Source: Thalassobacillus devorans (GTDB lineage Bacteria > Bacillota > Bacilli > Bacillales > Halobacillaceae). From it: DNA of 64,000 bases. A model generated the notes under the pieces. The model had not been told where the DNA came from. It worked only from the letters and a program-made list of their open reading frames with translations, and searched no databases. Shown here piece after piece: positions 24,366 to 33,352 of this stretch (positions are counted from its first letter, which is position 1; the number at the start of each line of letters is the position of its first letter). The stretch covers positions 1 to 64,000 of the forward strand of contig NZ_JAASRY010000008.1 in the NCBI RefSeq assembly GCF_011761345.1, read 5' to 3'. The position numbers were made by a program, and so were the translations under genes.

Positions 24366-26399
24366 TCACATTGCAGCTGCTTTCACTTTTCCCTGCTGCA
24401 TTTGATACATTTGATAATACAGTCCTTCTTCAGCAAGTAATTGCGCATGTGTTCCCTTTTCCATCATTGTACCATGCTGAAGCACAAAAATTTGATCCGC
24501 CTGTTGAATCGTAGATAGTCGATGGGCGATGACAAGGGTAGTACGACCCTGTTTAAGGACTTGGAGTGCGTTCTGAATCAGTTTTTCCGTTTCCGTATCG
24601 ATATTGGCGGTCGCTTCATCAAGGATTAGAATCGCAGGGTCAAAAGCAAGCGCCCTGGCAAAAGAAATTAGTTGCCGTTCGCCCATGGAAAAAGAGCTCC
24701 CTTTCTCTTTAACAGGTTCATCATACTGATTTGGCAGCTTTTTAATAAATCTATCTGCCCCAACAGCCTTCAGGGCACGAATCGCCATTTCCCGGGAAAT
24801 ATTAGGATCATTCATGGTAACATTCGACAAAATAGTTCCCGTAAACAAAAATGGATCCTGCAATACTATTCCCATATGGCTTCGTACTTGCTGGCGTGAC
24901 CAATCTTTCGTATCCTGCCCGTCAATTGTAATAGTCCCTTTCTGAGGGTCATAAAAACGGAACAGCAAATTCATGATGGAACTTTTCCCCGAACCGGTAT
25001 GGCCGACAAAAGCTGCCGTTTGTCCTGCTGCTACTTCAAAGTCGATATCTTTTAAGATATATTCATCTTTTTCGTAAGCAAAAGACACATGCTCAAAGCG
25101 GACATGCCCTTTATAGCGGGGCACTTTGGAATCTTTGACATCCTCGCCTTCCTCTTCCAGCATTTCAAATACCCGCCCAGCTGCTACCCGGGCCTGTTCC
25201 AGCTGTGGAAGCTGGTTGACAAGGTCATTGACAGGCTGAAACAGCCGGGTTAAATAGTCGACAAAAGCGTAGAGAACGCCAATCGTGATTACACCCTGTG
25301 CGCTGATGGATTGGGAGCCAAAATACCAGATGAATGCTACAAATGCCAGGTTCCTCAAAACATTAACCAGGTTGTGGGAAGTTAATGCACTCAGACGAAT
25401 GAGCTTCTTCTGATAAATGAAATGCTTACTGTTCAAAGCCTCAAATTCTTCTGATGTCTGTCGTTGTCTTCGAAAAGCCTGGATAATCGACATGCATTGG
25501 ATTGCTTCATTGATGTTTCCATTCATGTCACTAACCGTAGAACGGACAACCTTGTTATATTTTCCACCAAAATATTTATAAACACCCATCCATATCGCTA
25601 TAATCGGTACCAGAAGCAGACACATAACCGCCAGCCGTACATCAAGCAAAAACAAAGCGATATAAATACCTGTCATATAAACAAAACTAGTCACAAACGT
25701 AGCCAAAACCCGCACGTAAAGCTCGCGTATCGCTTCTGTATCATTCGTGACACGGGCAACAACCTTCCCTGCCGGCTGATTGATAAAGTAGCTGATCGGC
25801 AGCCGCTGGATATGGGCGAAGACATCTTCCCGCATCTGCTGTATGATCCGATTCGACGTCCGCTGCAATAAAAATGTATTCCAGAACTGAAATACTGCCG
25901 CAATTAAAAGTAAACCAACATACAAACCTAACAGACGGTATATCGCCGGCCGCTCCGGCTCAAAGAAGCGATAAAGTTCGGTAAGGGACAGCTTTTCTGC
26001 CTGTGCAGACAGCTTTTCATCCGGAGTCTGTATCGTCAGCGTATCGCCTTCTACTTCTCTTTTCCCTGTCGTAGGAACCGCCTGATCAACAAAATAATAG
26101 CTGCTTCCTACTTGAAGAATTGTGGCTGGATTATCAGTAGTTTCACTCCTCCCAAGACGATCTTCCCGTTTATAAATGTCTCCTTGATAAGCAACCGTAT
26201 AATCATCTTCACTTTTCACTTGATGCCAGGTCGATTCAATGCCGACGACATGCTGATCAATCAGCCTTTTTGCGATAAATGGACCAGTAAGTTCCAGTGC
26301 TACTGCAAGAACAAGGCAAATTAGTCCGATACTGATGGGTTTACGAAACATCCATGCGTAGTGAAATAATTTCTTCTCTGTCTTGTGTCCTGCCTTCAC
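24366..26399 (-). CDS. bmrD: Multidrug ABC exporter half-transporter, BmrD-type
   Basis: A 677-residue half-transporter: six-helix exporter domain with a large insertion between the first two helices (about 40-145), then an ABC domain. Walker A is GHTGSGKSS, the signature is degenerate (FSMGERQ rather than LSGGQ), and Walker B is ILILDEATANID with the catalytic Glu. This is the arrangement of B. subtilis BmrD/YheH (673 residues), the partner of BmrC. The gene overlaps bmrC by four bases, and together they form a heterodimeric drug exporter. Confidence 0.92.
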   Translation of the reverse strand: MKAGHKTEKKLFHYAWMFRKPISIGLICLVLAVALELTGPFIAKRLIDQHVVGIESTWHQVKSEDDYTVAYQGDIYKREDRLGRSETTDNPATILQVGSSYYFVDQAVPTTGKREVEGDTLTIQTPDEKLSAQAEKLSLTELYRFFEPERPAIYRLLGLYVGLLLIAAVFQFWNTFLLQRTSNRIIQQMREDVFAHIQRLPISYFINQPAGKVVARVTNDTEAIRELYVRVLATFVTSFVYMTGIYIALFLLDVRLAVMCLLLVPIIAIWMGVYKYFGGKYNKVVRSTVSDMNGNINEAIQCMSIIQAFRRQRQTSEEFEALNSKHFIYQKKLIRLSALTSHNLVNVLRNLAFVAFIWYFGSQSISAQGVITIGVLYAFVDYLTRLFQPVNDLVNQLPQLEQARVAAGRVFEMLEEEGEDVKDSKVPRYKGHVRFEHVSFAYEKDEYILKDIDFEVAAGQTAAFVGHTGSGKSSIMNLLFRFYDPQKGTITIDGQDTKDWSRQQVRSHMGIVLQDPFLFTGTILSNVTMNDPNISREMAIRALKAVGADRFIKKLPNQYDEPVKEKGSSFSMGERQLISFARALAFDPAILILDEATANIDTETEKLIQNALQVLKQGRTTLVIAHRLSTIQQADQIFVLQHGTMMEKGTHAQLLAEEGLYYQMYQMQQGKVKAAAM

Positions 26400-28144
26400 G
26401 AGACCGCCCCCTTTTCATCCATTTGCTGAAGTTCATATTGGGACCGGTACCAGCCACGGGATTTCATCAATTGCTGGTGGCTACCTTCTTCTACGATTTT
26501 GCCATCATCCAGTACAACAATATGGTCAGCATGGGCAACAGCTGAAAGTCGGTGGGCAGCAATCAATGTGGTTTTCCCTTGTCGTTCTTCCTTAAGATGT
26601 TGAATGATATTGGCTTCAGTCTTTCCATCAACCGCTGACATCGCATCATCCAAAATCAAAATCTCCGGCTCCATGACAAAGGCTCTTGCAATCGCAACGC
26701 GCTGCTTCTGACCTCCTGACAAGGTGACTCCGCTTTCACCGACCTTTGTATCCAACCCTTCACTTAAGTTTTTGATATCCTCGAGAAAATGAGCAAGCTC
26801 CATTACCCGGTAAATTTCGTCATCACTGGCATCCGCTTTGCCGAATTGAATGTTTTCCCTCACGGTTTTTGAAAATAATACTTGTTCCTGAGGTACATAT
26901 CCAATCCACGCCCGTGTAGTTTCTAATGAAAAGTCTGAGATCAGCGTGTTAGAAATCGTCAAAGAACCGGTCATACCAGGATAGTCTCTTAACAACTGTC
27001 GAAACAGTGTGGTCTTCCCTGCTCCTGTTTTACCAACGACACCGATTGTCTGCCCGGGTTCAATTTCCAGATCAATTCCCTGCAGGCCTGGCAATGAGCT
27101 TCCAGGATATTGGAAGGAAACATCCTTAAATACAATTCTTCCAGGTCGCTCCTGTTGTTTCGGCTGACAAGGATCAGTGACATCGGGTTTATGGTTCAGC
27201 GTTTCATTTACACGATCAAGCGATGCATTCCCCCGTTGCATGACATTAATCAGTTCTCCAACTGCAAACATCGGCCAAATCAGCATTCCAAGATAAACGT
27301 TGAAGGAAACCAGTTCCCCAAGCGTCATCACATTTTGAAAAACCAGGGATGTGCCATACCCCAATCCAATCGTATAAGAAATTCCCACTAATATCGTTAT
27401 GGTCGGTTCGAACATGGCATCAATTTTAGCGACCTCGACATTCTTGTCATAGACATCTTCCGTCATCGCCTTGAATCGATTTTCATCCTGTTTTTCCTGC
27501 ACAAAGGCACGTATGACCCTTACACCTTTCACGGATTCGAGGACATCATCGTTCATGTTTCCAAAAGCTTTCTGTGCTTCCATAAATCGCTTGTGTATCG
27601 CCTTTCCATAGCGGTTCATCACAACAGCCATGATCGGTAATGGAATCAGAGCTGCCAGCGTCAGTTTCCAGCTGATTGTAAATCCCATAACTGCAATCAA
27701 GAGAAACATAAAAATCGTGGAATCAACGAGGGTAAGAATACCGAAACCAGCCGTCATATTCAACGCCCTTAAATCATTGGTAGCTCTCGCCATCAAATCC
27801 CCAGTCCGGAACTTTTGAAAGAAACTTGGCGTCATTTTGAGAAAATGATTCATCAGTTTCGAGCGCATCGTCTGCTCCATCATGATTGCGCCCCCGAATA
27901 ACGTATAGTCCCATAGGAAGGATATCGTGTAACTTGCAACAATCAGGCCGCCATAAATCAACATAATTTCTGCTAACCGCCCTAAACTGAGACTGTTGAA
28001 TTGAATTTCATCAATTGCCATCCCCACTAATTTTGGCGGGATAATATCAATCACACTTGCAATCACCAAAGCAATGATTGCAAATGTGTACCTTTTCCAA
28101 TGTAATTTAAAAAACCACCCTAACTTACTGAACACACCAAACAT
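26396..28144 (-). CDS. bmrC: Multidrug ABC exporter half-transporter, BmrC-type
   Basis: A 582-residue half-transporter with six membrane helices and an ABC domain: Walker A GKTGAGKTT, canonical signature LSGGQKQR, and Walker B ILILDDAMSAVD. The catalytic Glu is replaced by Asp, as in B. subtilis BmrC/YheI. One degenerate and one competent ATP site is typical of heterodimeric exporters. The start is the ATG of MFGVFSKLGWFFK, with GTGGAG six bases upstream; a GTG four codons earlier is an alternative. The gene is preceded by a leader peptide and two tandem terminators. Confidence 0.92.
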   Translation of the reverse strand: MFGVFSKLGWFFKLHWKRYTFAIIALVIASVIDIIPPKLVGMAIDEIQFNSLSLGRLAEIMLIYGGLIVASYTISFLWDYTLFGGAIMMEQTMRSKLMNHFLKMTPSFFQKFRTGDLMARATNDLRALNMTAGFGILTLVDSTIFMFLLIAVMGFTISWKLTLAALIPLPIMAVVMNRYGKAIHKRFMEAQKAFGNMNDDVLESVKGVRVIRAFVQEKQDENRFKAMTEDVYDKNVEVAKIDAMFEPTITILVGISYTIGLGYGTSLVFQNVMTLGELVSFNVYLGMLIWPMFAVGELINVMQRGNASLDRVNETLNHKPDVTDPCQPKQQERPGRIVFKDVSFQYPGSSLPGLQGIDLEIEPGQTIGVVGKTGAGKTTLFRQLLRDYPGMTGSLTISNTLISDFSLETTRAWIGYVPQEQVLFSKTVRENIQFGKADASDDEIYRVMELAHFLEDIKNLSEGLDTKVGESGVTLSGGQKQRVAIARAFVMEPEILILDDAMSAVDGKTEANIIQHLKEERQGKTTLIAAHRLSAVAHADHIVVLDDGKIVEEGSHQQLMKSRGWYRSQYELQQMDEKGAVS

Positions 28145-28175
28145 GAACTTCTCCACATCCCTTCTGATTTAGTTG

Positions 28176-28235
28176 CTATCCGCCATCTTTCCATTCTTCT
28201 GTTATCTGCTTCTTCAAACGCTTACAAATTTCCAT
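28176..28235 (-). CDS. Second short frame before bmrC, 19 codons
   Basis: The frame MEICKRLKKQITEEWKDGG has a strong TAGGAGG Shine-Dalgarno sequence and stops 31 bases before the bmrC ATG. It lies after both terminators, so it would be translated only on read-through transcripts. It may couple translation to bmrC or be the remnant of a longer leader. Confidence 0.45.
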   Translation of the reverse strand: MEICKRLKKQITEEWKDGG

Positions 28236-28290
28236 ACTAATTCCTCCTAAAAAATTTATAGTAAGCAATATGCATTGCATTACCAACGTA

Positions 28291-28317
28291 AAAAGGCATA
28301 CGTCCGTGACGTATGCC
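28291..28317 (-). terminator. Second leader terminator of bmrCD
   Basis: GGCATACGT pairs with ACGTATGCC (9 bp) and is followed by five U on the minus transcript. It lies just downstream of the attenuator terminator. Confidence 0.8.
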
Positions 28318-28327
28318 GAATACATAT

Positions 28328-28479
28328 AAAAAGGCCACGAAGCTATACGTGGCCCTTTTTCCGCAAAAATTTAAATAGGATGGCTGTGCATGATTACTAT
28401 TCAGGCATCAACCCGGCCACGTCTCTTATGAAGTTGGACTTGCACGTGTAAAACTTGACGCTTTTTCATTGTCGTGGCC
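28328..28479 (-). promoter_or_regulatory. Ribosome-dependent transcription attenuator of bmrCD
   Basis: Four alternating segments can be read in the transcript. A is GGCCACG at 28479-28473, overlapping the leader Shine-Dalgarno sequence. B is CGTGGCC at 28421-28415, inside the leader frame. C is GGCCACG at 28354-28348. D is CGTGGCC at 28339-28333, followed by U5. C:D forms the terminator; B:C (8 bp) is the antiterminator; A:B frees C. A ribosome stalled early on the leader would cover A and let B pair with C. This is the logic known for the bmrB leader of B. subtilis. Confidence 0.8.
28401..28469 (-). CDS. Leader peptide of the bmrCD operon (BmrB-like role)
   Basis: A 22-residue basic peptide, MKKRQVLHVQVQLHKRRGRV followed by DA, has AAGGAGG eight or so bases upstream. 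Its last codons contain attenuator segment B, and its Shine-Dalgarno region contains segment A. Function is inferred to be cis-acting: ribosomes stalled by translation-targeting drugs would prevent terminator formation. It is much shorter than B. subtilis BmrB (about 53 residues), and no sequence relationship was established. Confidence 0.75.
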   Translation of the reverse strand: MKKRQVLHVQVQLHKRRGRVDA

Positions 28480-28573
28480 TCCTTTTCTTAATGATTATTT
28501 ATTATATAGTTTTCAAAATATTTAATCAACAGTTTAATGAAACTTTCGTGCTATATATTTCGACAAATGTCCA

Positions 28574-29593
28574 TTATACTTCTTGTCCGAACAAGATGGT
28601 TAATGCCAAAATGATTACCAATAACGTTACAAATACAATCGACAATGGTCGGGATACGTTGGCCTTTTGCACCTCTTCCCAACGGACGGGGCGAATCCCT
28701 GCAATCGAAAAAATTGAGACAGCAGCTAATAAAATAGAAGAAATATTAAGCATCAGCAGTAAAAACGCCCCATATGCATTTCCCCATAGTCCCTCGCCGA
28801 TGGAAATCCCGAAGGCCACGGTGGGGGGAAGTAAAGCTACCGCTACCATTACACCGACCAAGTTTCCAGATAGTCGGTTCAAAAAAGCCAGAGCCCCGGC
28901 TGCCCCGGAGGCGATACCCAGGAATATATCTGACACAGATACCTCTGTTCGGGCCCAGTACTGGGTGGTTTTTAAATCAACATTAAAAAAATAACCAAGT
29001 GTCACTAAAATGAAAATAACGATAAGTACCCCAAATAAAGATGCCTGAAAGGCCTTCCATAGACGTTTATAATCACCTAGTATCGAAGCAAAAGCGATAG
29101 CAATGACGGGACCTATCATGGGAGCAATTACCATTGCACCAATGACAACCGCTTCACTATCTTTAATAAAGCCAACGGTTGCTACTATAGCAGATAAAAC
29201 GATCATCATCGTATAATTCAAATTAATATTGCTGCTTTTTTCTACGTTACTGATCAATTCATGACGACTGGCCCGCAATAGCAATTCTTCTTTATCTGCT
29301 GCCTTCTTCTTTTCCTCTTCTTCCTTTTCTTCAGCTTTGTTGACGGTTTCTTTAGAAAAATATGCCCTAACCGGAAGAAGCATCGTTTCAAACCCATCTA
29401 CTACACCTGATACGCCCTCCAAATAATCCAATACATCTTCTACATCTTTTGTCTTTACCAGGATACGTACCAGCTTTCGGTCTTCTGACTCATTCGAAAC
29501 CCACATAGATTGTGCCTCGAAACTTTGCAGCTTTTCGTATACCGATTCAAACCGCTTATTGGGAATATAAACCTCTACCAGTTGCATGTCCAT
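28574..29593 (-). CDS. TIGR00341/DUF389 family membrane protein
   Basis: A 339-residue protein. The N-terminal soluble part (about 1-85, QLVEVYIPNKRFESVYEKL) has an ACT-like look. A charged Glu/Lys segment follows (about 88-110), then the DUF389 membrane domain with VVIGAMVIAPMIGPVIAIA and GNLVGVMVAVALLPPTVAFG. Function is unknown, possibly transport. AAGGAG eight bases before the third codon of the longest frame sets the start at MDMQLVEV. It is upstream of and divergent from the carbonic anhydrase gene. Confidence 0.88.
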   Translation of the reverse strand: MDMQLVEVYIPNKRFESVYEKLQSFEAQSMWVSNESEDRKLVRILVKTKDVEDVLDYLEGVSGVVDGFETMLLPVRAYFSKETVNKAEEKEEEEKKKAADKEELLLRASRHELISNVEKSSNINLNYTMMIVLSAIVATVGFIKDSEAVVIGAMVIAPMIGPVIAIAFASILGDYKRLWKAFQASLFGVLIVIFILVTLGYFFNVDLKTTQYWARTEVSVSDIFLGIASGAAGALAFLNRLSGNLVGVMVAVALLPPTVAFGISIGEGLWGNAYGAFLLLMLNISSILLAAVSIFSIAGIRPVRWEEVQKANVSRPLSIVFVTLLVIILALTILFGQEV

Positions 29594-29713
29594 CCGCATG
29601 TCTCCTTACACGTCGTGCCGATTGTTTCCTAAATCATACCCGAATTATCAAAATACCTGCAAATCGGATGCTTTTTCGTTAGAATATTAGATAAGCTTAT
29701 TAGGAGGGATTAG

Positions 29714-30274
29714 ATGTTATTAGATGAGATACTGGATTATAACAGTAAATTCGTTGAAGAGGAAAAATACTTAGACTACAAGACGGACAAGTTTCCGAAT
29801 AAAAAGCTTGCCATCTTAAGCTGTATGGATACTAGACTTGTGGAATTGCTTCCTCGTGCCTTGAATGTAAAAAATGGCGATGTCAAAATGGTCAAAAATG
29901 CCGGTGCCATTGTCACCGATCCATTTGACAGTGTGGTTCGTAGCTTGTTTGTCGCTGCTTATGAACTGAAAGCTGATGAAATCATGGTAATCGGACACCA
30001 TGGCTGTGGTATGAAGAACTTCGATGGCGCAAGTACAATCTCCAAGATGAAAGATCAAGGAGTCAACGAAGAGACGTTCACCACATTGGAATATGCTGGT
30101 GTCAACGTGAATGATTGGCTTCAGGGATTCGATAGTGTGGAAGCATCCGTTCAGAATAGTGTCGATATTCTTCGCAATCATCCACTGCTTCCAAAAGATA
30201 CACCAGTCCATGGACTCGTCATTGACCCGGAATCTGGCAAACTTGACTTGGTTACAAAAGGCTATCAGCAATAG
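29714..30274 (+). CDS. Beta-class carbonic anhydrase, YtiB-like
   Basis: A 186-residue beta-carbonic anhydrase, interconverting CO2 and bicarbonate in the cytoplasm. Zinc ligands and the catalytic dyad can be read: Cys37, Asp39 and Arg41 in SCMDTR, and His95 with Cys98 in GHHGCGM. Length fits B. subtilis YtiB (187 residues). TTAGGAGG precedes the ATG. The gene is monocistronic with its own terminator. Confidence 0.93.
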   Translation: MLLDEILDYNSKFVEEEKYLDYKTDKFPNKKLAILSCMDTRLVELLPRALNVKNGDVKMVKNAGAIVTDPFDSVVRSLFVAAYELKADEIMVIGHHGCGMKNFDGASTISKMKDQGVNEETFTTLEYAGVNVNDWLQGFDSVEASVQNSVDILRNHPLLPKDTPVHGLVIDPESGKLDLVTKGYQQ

Positions 30275-30284
30275 AACGATTCAT

Positions 30285-30315
30285 AAGGCTGTCCATGATG
30301 TGGACAGCCTTTTAC
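30285..30315. terminator. Terminator between carbonic anhydrase and ku genes
   Basis: A perfect 10-bp stem AAGGCTGTCC / GGACAGCCTT lies between two convergent genes and is followed by a short T-run on the plus strand. Confidence 0.8.
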
Positions 30316-30329
30316 TTTTGTGAAACTGA

Positions 30330-31202
30330 TCAGGCATTCTTTTTCGCTTTGCTTTTGGAGGCCGTACTCTTTTTGGTTGTATTGCTTTTCTTTGCAGTCG
30401 TTTTCTTTTTCCCTGTTTTCCCTCCACTTTTATTTGCTTTATCAAGAGACGCCTGGAGTGCGTCCATCAAGTTGGTTACATTATCAGGCGCTTTTTTGTC
30501 CTTCGCTGTCGCCACTTGATCTCCACTTTTCTTCTCCTCAATCAGTTCCAGCAAAGCATTACGGTAATCGTCCTGGTATTTTTCCGGATCAAACTCTGTT
30601 GTCAACTGATCAATCAGCATTTTCGCCGTATCTAATTCTTTTTCAACGGTCTCTCCTTGTTCAGGTACGTTAGGTACATCTGCCGTCTGACGAACTTCAT
30701 CCGGATAATGAATCGTCTCCATTACCAGCGTATTCTGATAGACGCGGATAACGGCCAGCTGCTCCTTGGAACGGATCAATATTTTAGCAACACCGATTTT
30801 ACCAGTATCCTGCAAGGCTTCCCTCAGAAGTACATAAGCCTTGGAACCGCCCTCGTTAGGGGAAAGAAAGTAACTTTTTTCAAAATAAATCGGATCGATT
30901 TCCTTGAGATCGACAAAATCAACGATTTCCACTGACTTGTCGGTGTTCTCCTTTTTTAATTCTTCCATCTCTTCGTCATCGAGCAATACAAATTTATTCT
31001 TTGCATACTCATAACCTTTGACGATTTCTTCCTGTTCCACTTCCCGCTCACAAACGGGACATACTTTTTCATACTTGATGGGGGATTGACATTCCTTATG
31101 GAGCTGACGCATCTTTACATCTTTATTTTCTGTTGCCGCATGTAATTTGACCGGGATATTTACAAGTCCAAAACTGATAGTCCCTTTCCACATCGTGTGC
31201 AT
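30330..31202 (-). CDS. ku: Ku protein, non-homologous end joining
   Basis: A 290-residue bacterial Ku with the N-terminal MWKGTISFGLVNIPVKL, central KGYEY segment and the zinc-like CPVCERE region. A Lys/Thr/Ser-rich basic tail (about 250-290) probably contacts DNA or LigD. It forms a ring on double-strand ends and recruits LigD; in Bacillus this repairs spores during germination. The start is the ATG of MHTMWKG with AAGGTGAAG upstream, 24 codons inside the longest frame. It is divergent from ligD with a 96-base shared promoter region. Confidence 0.95.
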   Translation of the reverse strand: MHTMWKGTISFGLVNIPVKLHAATENKDVKMRQLHKECQSPIKYEKVCPVCEREVEQEEIVKGYEYAKNKFVLLDDEEMEELKKENTDKSVEIVDFVDLKEIDPIYFEKSYFLSPNEGGSKAYVLLREALQDTGKIGVAKILIRSKEQLAVIRVYQNTLVMETIHYPDEVRQTADVPNVPEQGETVEKELDTAKMLIDQLTTEFDPEKYQDDYRNALLELIEEKKSGDQVATAKDKKAPDNVTNLMDALQASLDKANKSGGKTGKKKTTAKKSNTTKKSTASKSKAKKNA

Positions 31203-31298
31203 TGCTTCACCTTCTTTTTCATTAGTTTGAACATCCCGGGAATAATTATGTTTAGCATTTCTATCGATTGCCAAACTAACGCTAAAGGTGGTGTCGTC

Positions 31299-33104
31299 AT
31301 GAAGTATAAAACCATGCAGCCTGTACTTGATAATAGCTTGCCAAGCGGAAAAAGTTGGGTATACGAATTAAAATATGACGGGTTTCGCTGCCTCGTCCAC
31401 TGGGATGAGGCTAAAGTGGAGCTAATCAGCCGTAACGGCAAGTCACTGACAAAACAATTCCCGGAAGTCAGTAACTTTTTCACCGAGCAAACGAGCCGGA
31501 TTAAGGAGCACCTTCCAATTGTTCTCGATGGTGAATTAGTGGTGTTGAACACCGTGCACCAATCCGACTTTTATACCTTACAGACACGGTCGCGGATGAG
31601 CAACAAGGAACGGATTCTTAAAGAAATGAGTAAACGTCCAGCCCATCTGCTTGCCTTCGACATCCTCGAATGGAAGGGTAATAAATTGACAGCCCCTTAT
31701 ATCGAAAGAAAAAAACAGCTGGAGCGATTATTCCGGTTATTAAATCTATCCCTTTCTATCAAATACGCTGTGCCTTTCGGGTACGTGAAACAATTCAATC
31801 GAAAGCAGGACATCCAGCAGCGTATGGACGACCACCTTGGAGAAGGGATAGTTGCAAAGCTTAAAACGGCACCTTATGAAGTCGGGAAAAATGAAAAATG
31901 GAAAAAGATCAAGAACTGGCGAACGATTACAGGCATTGTCACCGGTTATCACCAGCAAAACGACTATTTTGATATAGCTATCCTTGATAAAAATAGCTCC
32001 TTGTATCCAATTGGTAAATGCAAACGTGGCTTGGACCAAACTGAAAAGAAAACGCTGGTCCAGGCAGTAAAAGAACGAGGATCAAAGAAAGGGGATTATT
32101 ATCAGTTACCACCCGCTATTTGTATGGATATCCAGTGTCTCGGGATCCATGGAGGGGAATTAAGAGAGCCGGTTTTTCACGGTTTTCGTTTGGATGTCCA
32201 GCCAGAAGGTTGTACGTTAGCTCAATTGGACTGGCAATTGAGCATGCCTCCGAAGGATGTCGCTTACACCAATTTAGATAAACACTTATTTCCGGAAATA
32301 TCTTTAACGAAACGTGAGCTTATCCGTTACTTGCGACACATTTATCCTTATATGAAGCCGTTTTTAGATGACAGAAAACTCACCGTTATCCGTTATCCGG
32401 ATGGTATCGATAACGAAGCATTCTTTCAAAAAAACCTTCCCGATTATGCTCCTGACATTTTTGAGAAACAGGAGGATGGTAACCAATTGATTTCGAAGGC
32501 CGCTCATATAGCCTGGTTTGGAAATCAGGCGGCAATCGAATTTCATCTTCCATTTCAAAAGCGGGACAGCAATTATCCTTCAGAAATTGTGTTTGACCTT
32601 GACCCTCCAGACGACAAATCTTTTCACCTTGCCGTCCAGGCTGCCAAGCATCTGCATACCATTTTTCAGGAGCTGGAGATTCAGGATTTTGTTAAGACTT
32701 CAGGAGGAAAGGGGCTTCAGGTCTATCTGCCATTACCGGACAAGTCTTTAAATTATGAACAGACAAGCCGGTTTACAGAAGTAATCGCTGCTACCTTAGT
32801 CAATTATCAGCCAGACTTGTTCACGATCGAACGGTTGAAGAAAAACAGAAAGGGCCGGTTGTACATCGACCATGTCCAACACGCCCCCGGGAAAACGATC
32901 ATCGCCCCATATTCCCCCCGAGGAAATAGTGCAGCCAGTGTATCTACTCCTCTATTTTGGGAAGAGTTGGAGTCACTGAAGGATCCAAAACTGTTCACGA
33001 TCCGCAATACGCTTGACCGCCTGCATGAAAAAGGATGTCCCTTCCGGACAATGAATGAAGTCAGAGAGCAACAGCCTTTGGAAAACATGAAGCGACTGAT
33101 TTAG
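31299..33104 (+). CDS. ligD: ATP-dependent DNA ligase LigD (ligase-polymerase)
   Basis: A 601-residue two-domain enzyme. The ligase domain comes first (about 1-300) with adenylated Lys25 in ELKYDGFR and the EGIVAK motif. The primase-polymerase domain (about 320-590) has the metal-binding FDLDPP, the SGGKGLQVYLPL segment and FTIERLKKNRKGR. No phosphoesterase domain is present, as in B. subtilis LigD (611 residues). AAAGGTGG precedes the chosen ATG, 34 codons into the longest frame. With Ku it completes a NHEJ pair. Confidence 0.95.
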   Translation: MKYKTMQPVLDNSLPSGKSWVYELKYDGFRCLVHWDEAKVELISRNGKSLTKQFPEVSNFFTEQTSRIKEHLPIVLDGELVVLNTVHQSDFYTLQTRSRMSNKERILKEMSKRPAHLLAFDILEWKGNKLTAPYIERKKQLERLFRLLNLSLSIKYAVPFGYVKQFNRKQDIQQRMDDHLGEGIVAKLKTAPYEVGKNEKWKKIKNWRTITGIVTGYHQQNDYFDIAILDKNSSLYPIGKCKRGLDQTEKKTLVQAVKERGSKKGDYYQLPPAICMDIQCLGIHGGELREPVFHGFRLDVQPEGCTLAQLDWQLSMPPKDVAYTNLDKHLFPEISLTKRELIRYLRHIYPYMKPFLDDRKLTVIRYPDGIDNEAFFQKNLPDYAPDIFEKQEDGNQLISKAAHIAWFGNQAAIEFHLPFQKRDSNYPSEIVFDLDPPDDKSFHLAVQAAKHLHTIFQELEIQDFVKTSGGKGLQVYLPLPDKSLNYEQTSRFTEVIAATLVNYQPDLFTIERLKKNRKGRLYIDHVQHAPGKTIIAPYSPRGNSAASVSTPLFWEELESLKDPKLFTIRNTLDRLHEKGCPFRTMNEVREQQPLENMKRLI

Positions 33105-33316
33105 CCTCGCTTTATTCAATTTAATATATAGACAAATTATTTCATCTTATGCTTGTTTAACTGGACAGCTTCCATTTCGGGCAAACGTATATTTTGGTGT
33201 TACTAGAGACAAACCCCCATGCATTTTTGCTAAAAACACATATTTTATTATTAAAAGAGGAGCACATGCTCCTTGAAAAAATAATCAGTAATTCCCCTTT
33301 CTGATTATAATATAAA
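33105..33316. other. Gene-free stretch after ligD
   Basis: About 210 AT-rich bases contain only a short palindrome, AGGAGCA-CA-TGCTCCT near 33257-33272. No coding signal or known motif was seen. The ligD transcript may end at the hairpin at 33317-33346. Confidence 0.5.
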
Positions 33317-33352
33317 ACGACCTTATCCCTCCCAGGGTAAGGTCGTCTTTTT
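33317..33352. terminator. Hairpin terminator after ligD and the gene remnant
   Basis: ACGACCTTA...CCCT pairs with AGGGTAAGGTCGT with one bulge, followed by a T-run on the plus strand. It directly abuts the stop codon of a minus-strand gene remnant, whose terminator it may originally have been. Confidence 0.7.

Noticed and set aside
30720-31298. A specific sigma-G promoter for ku and ligD in their shared intergenic region
   Set aside because: A CATAATTA-like element exists on the minus strand, but the -35 match is only three of six.
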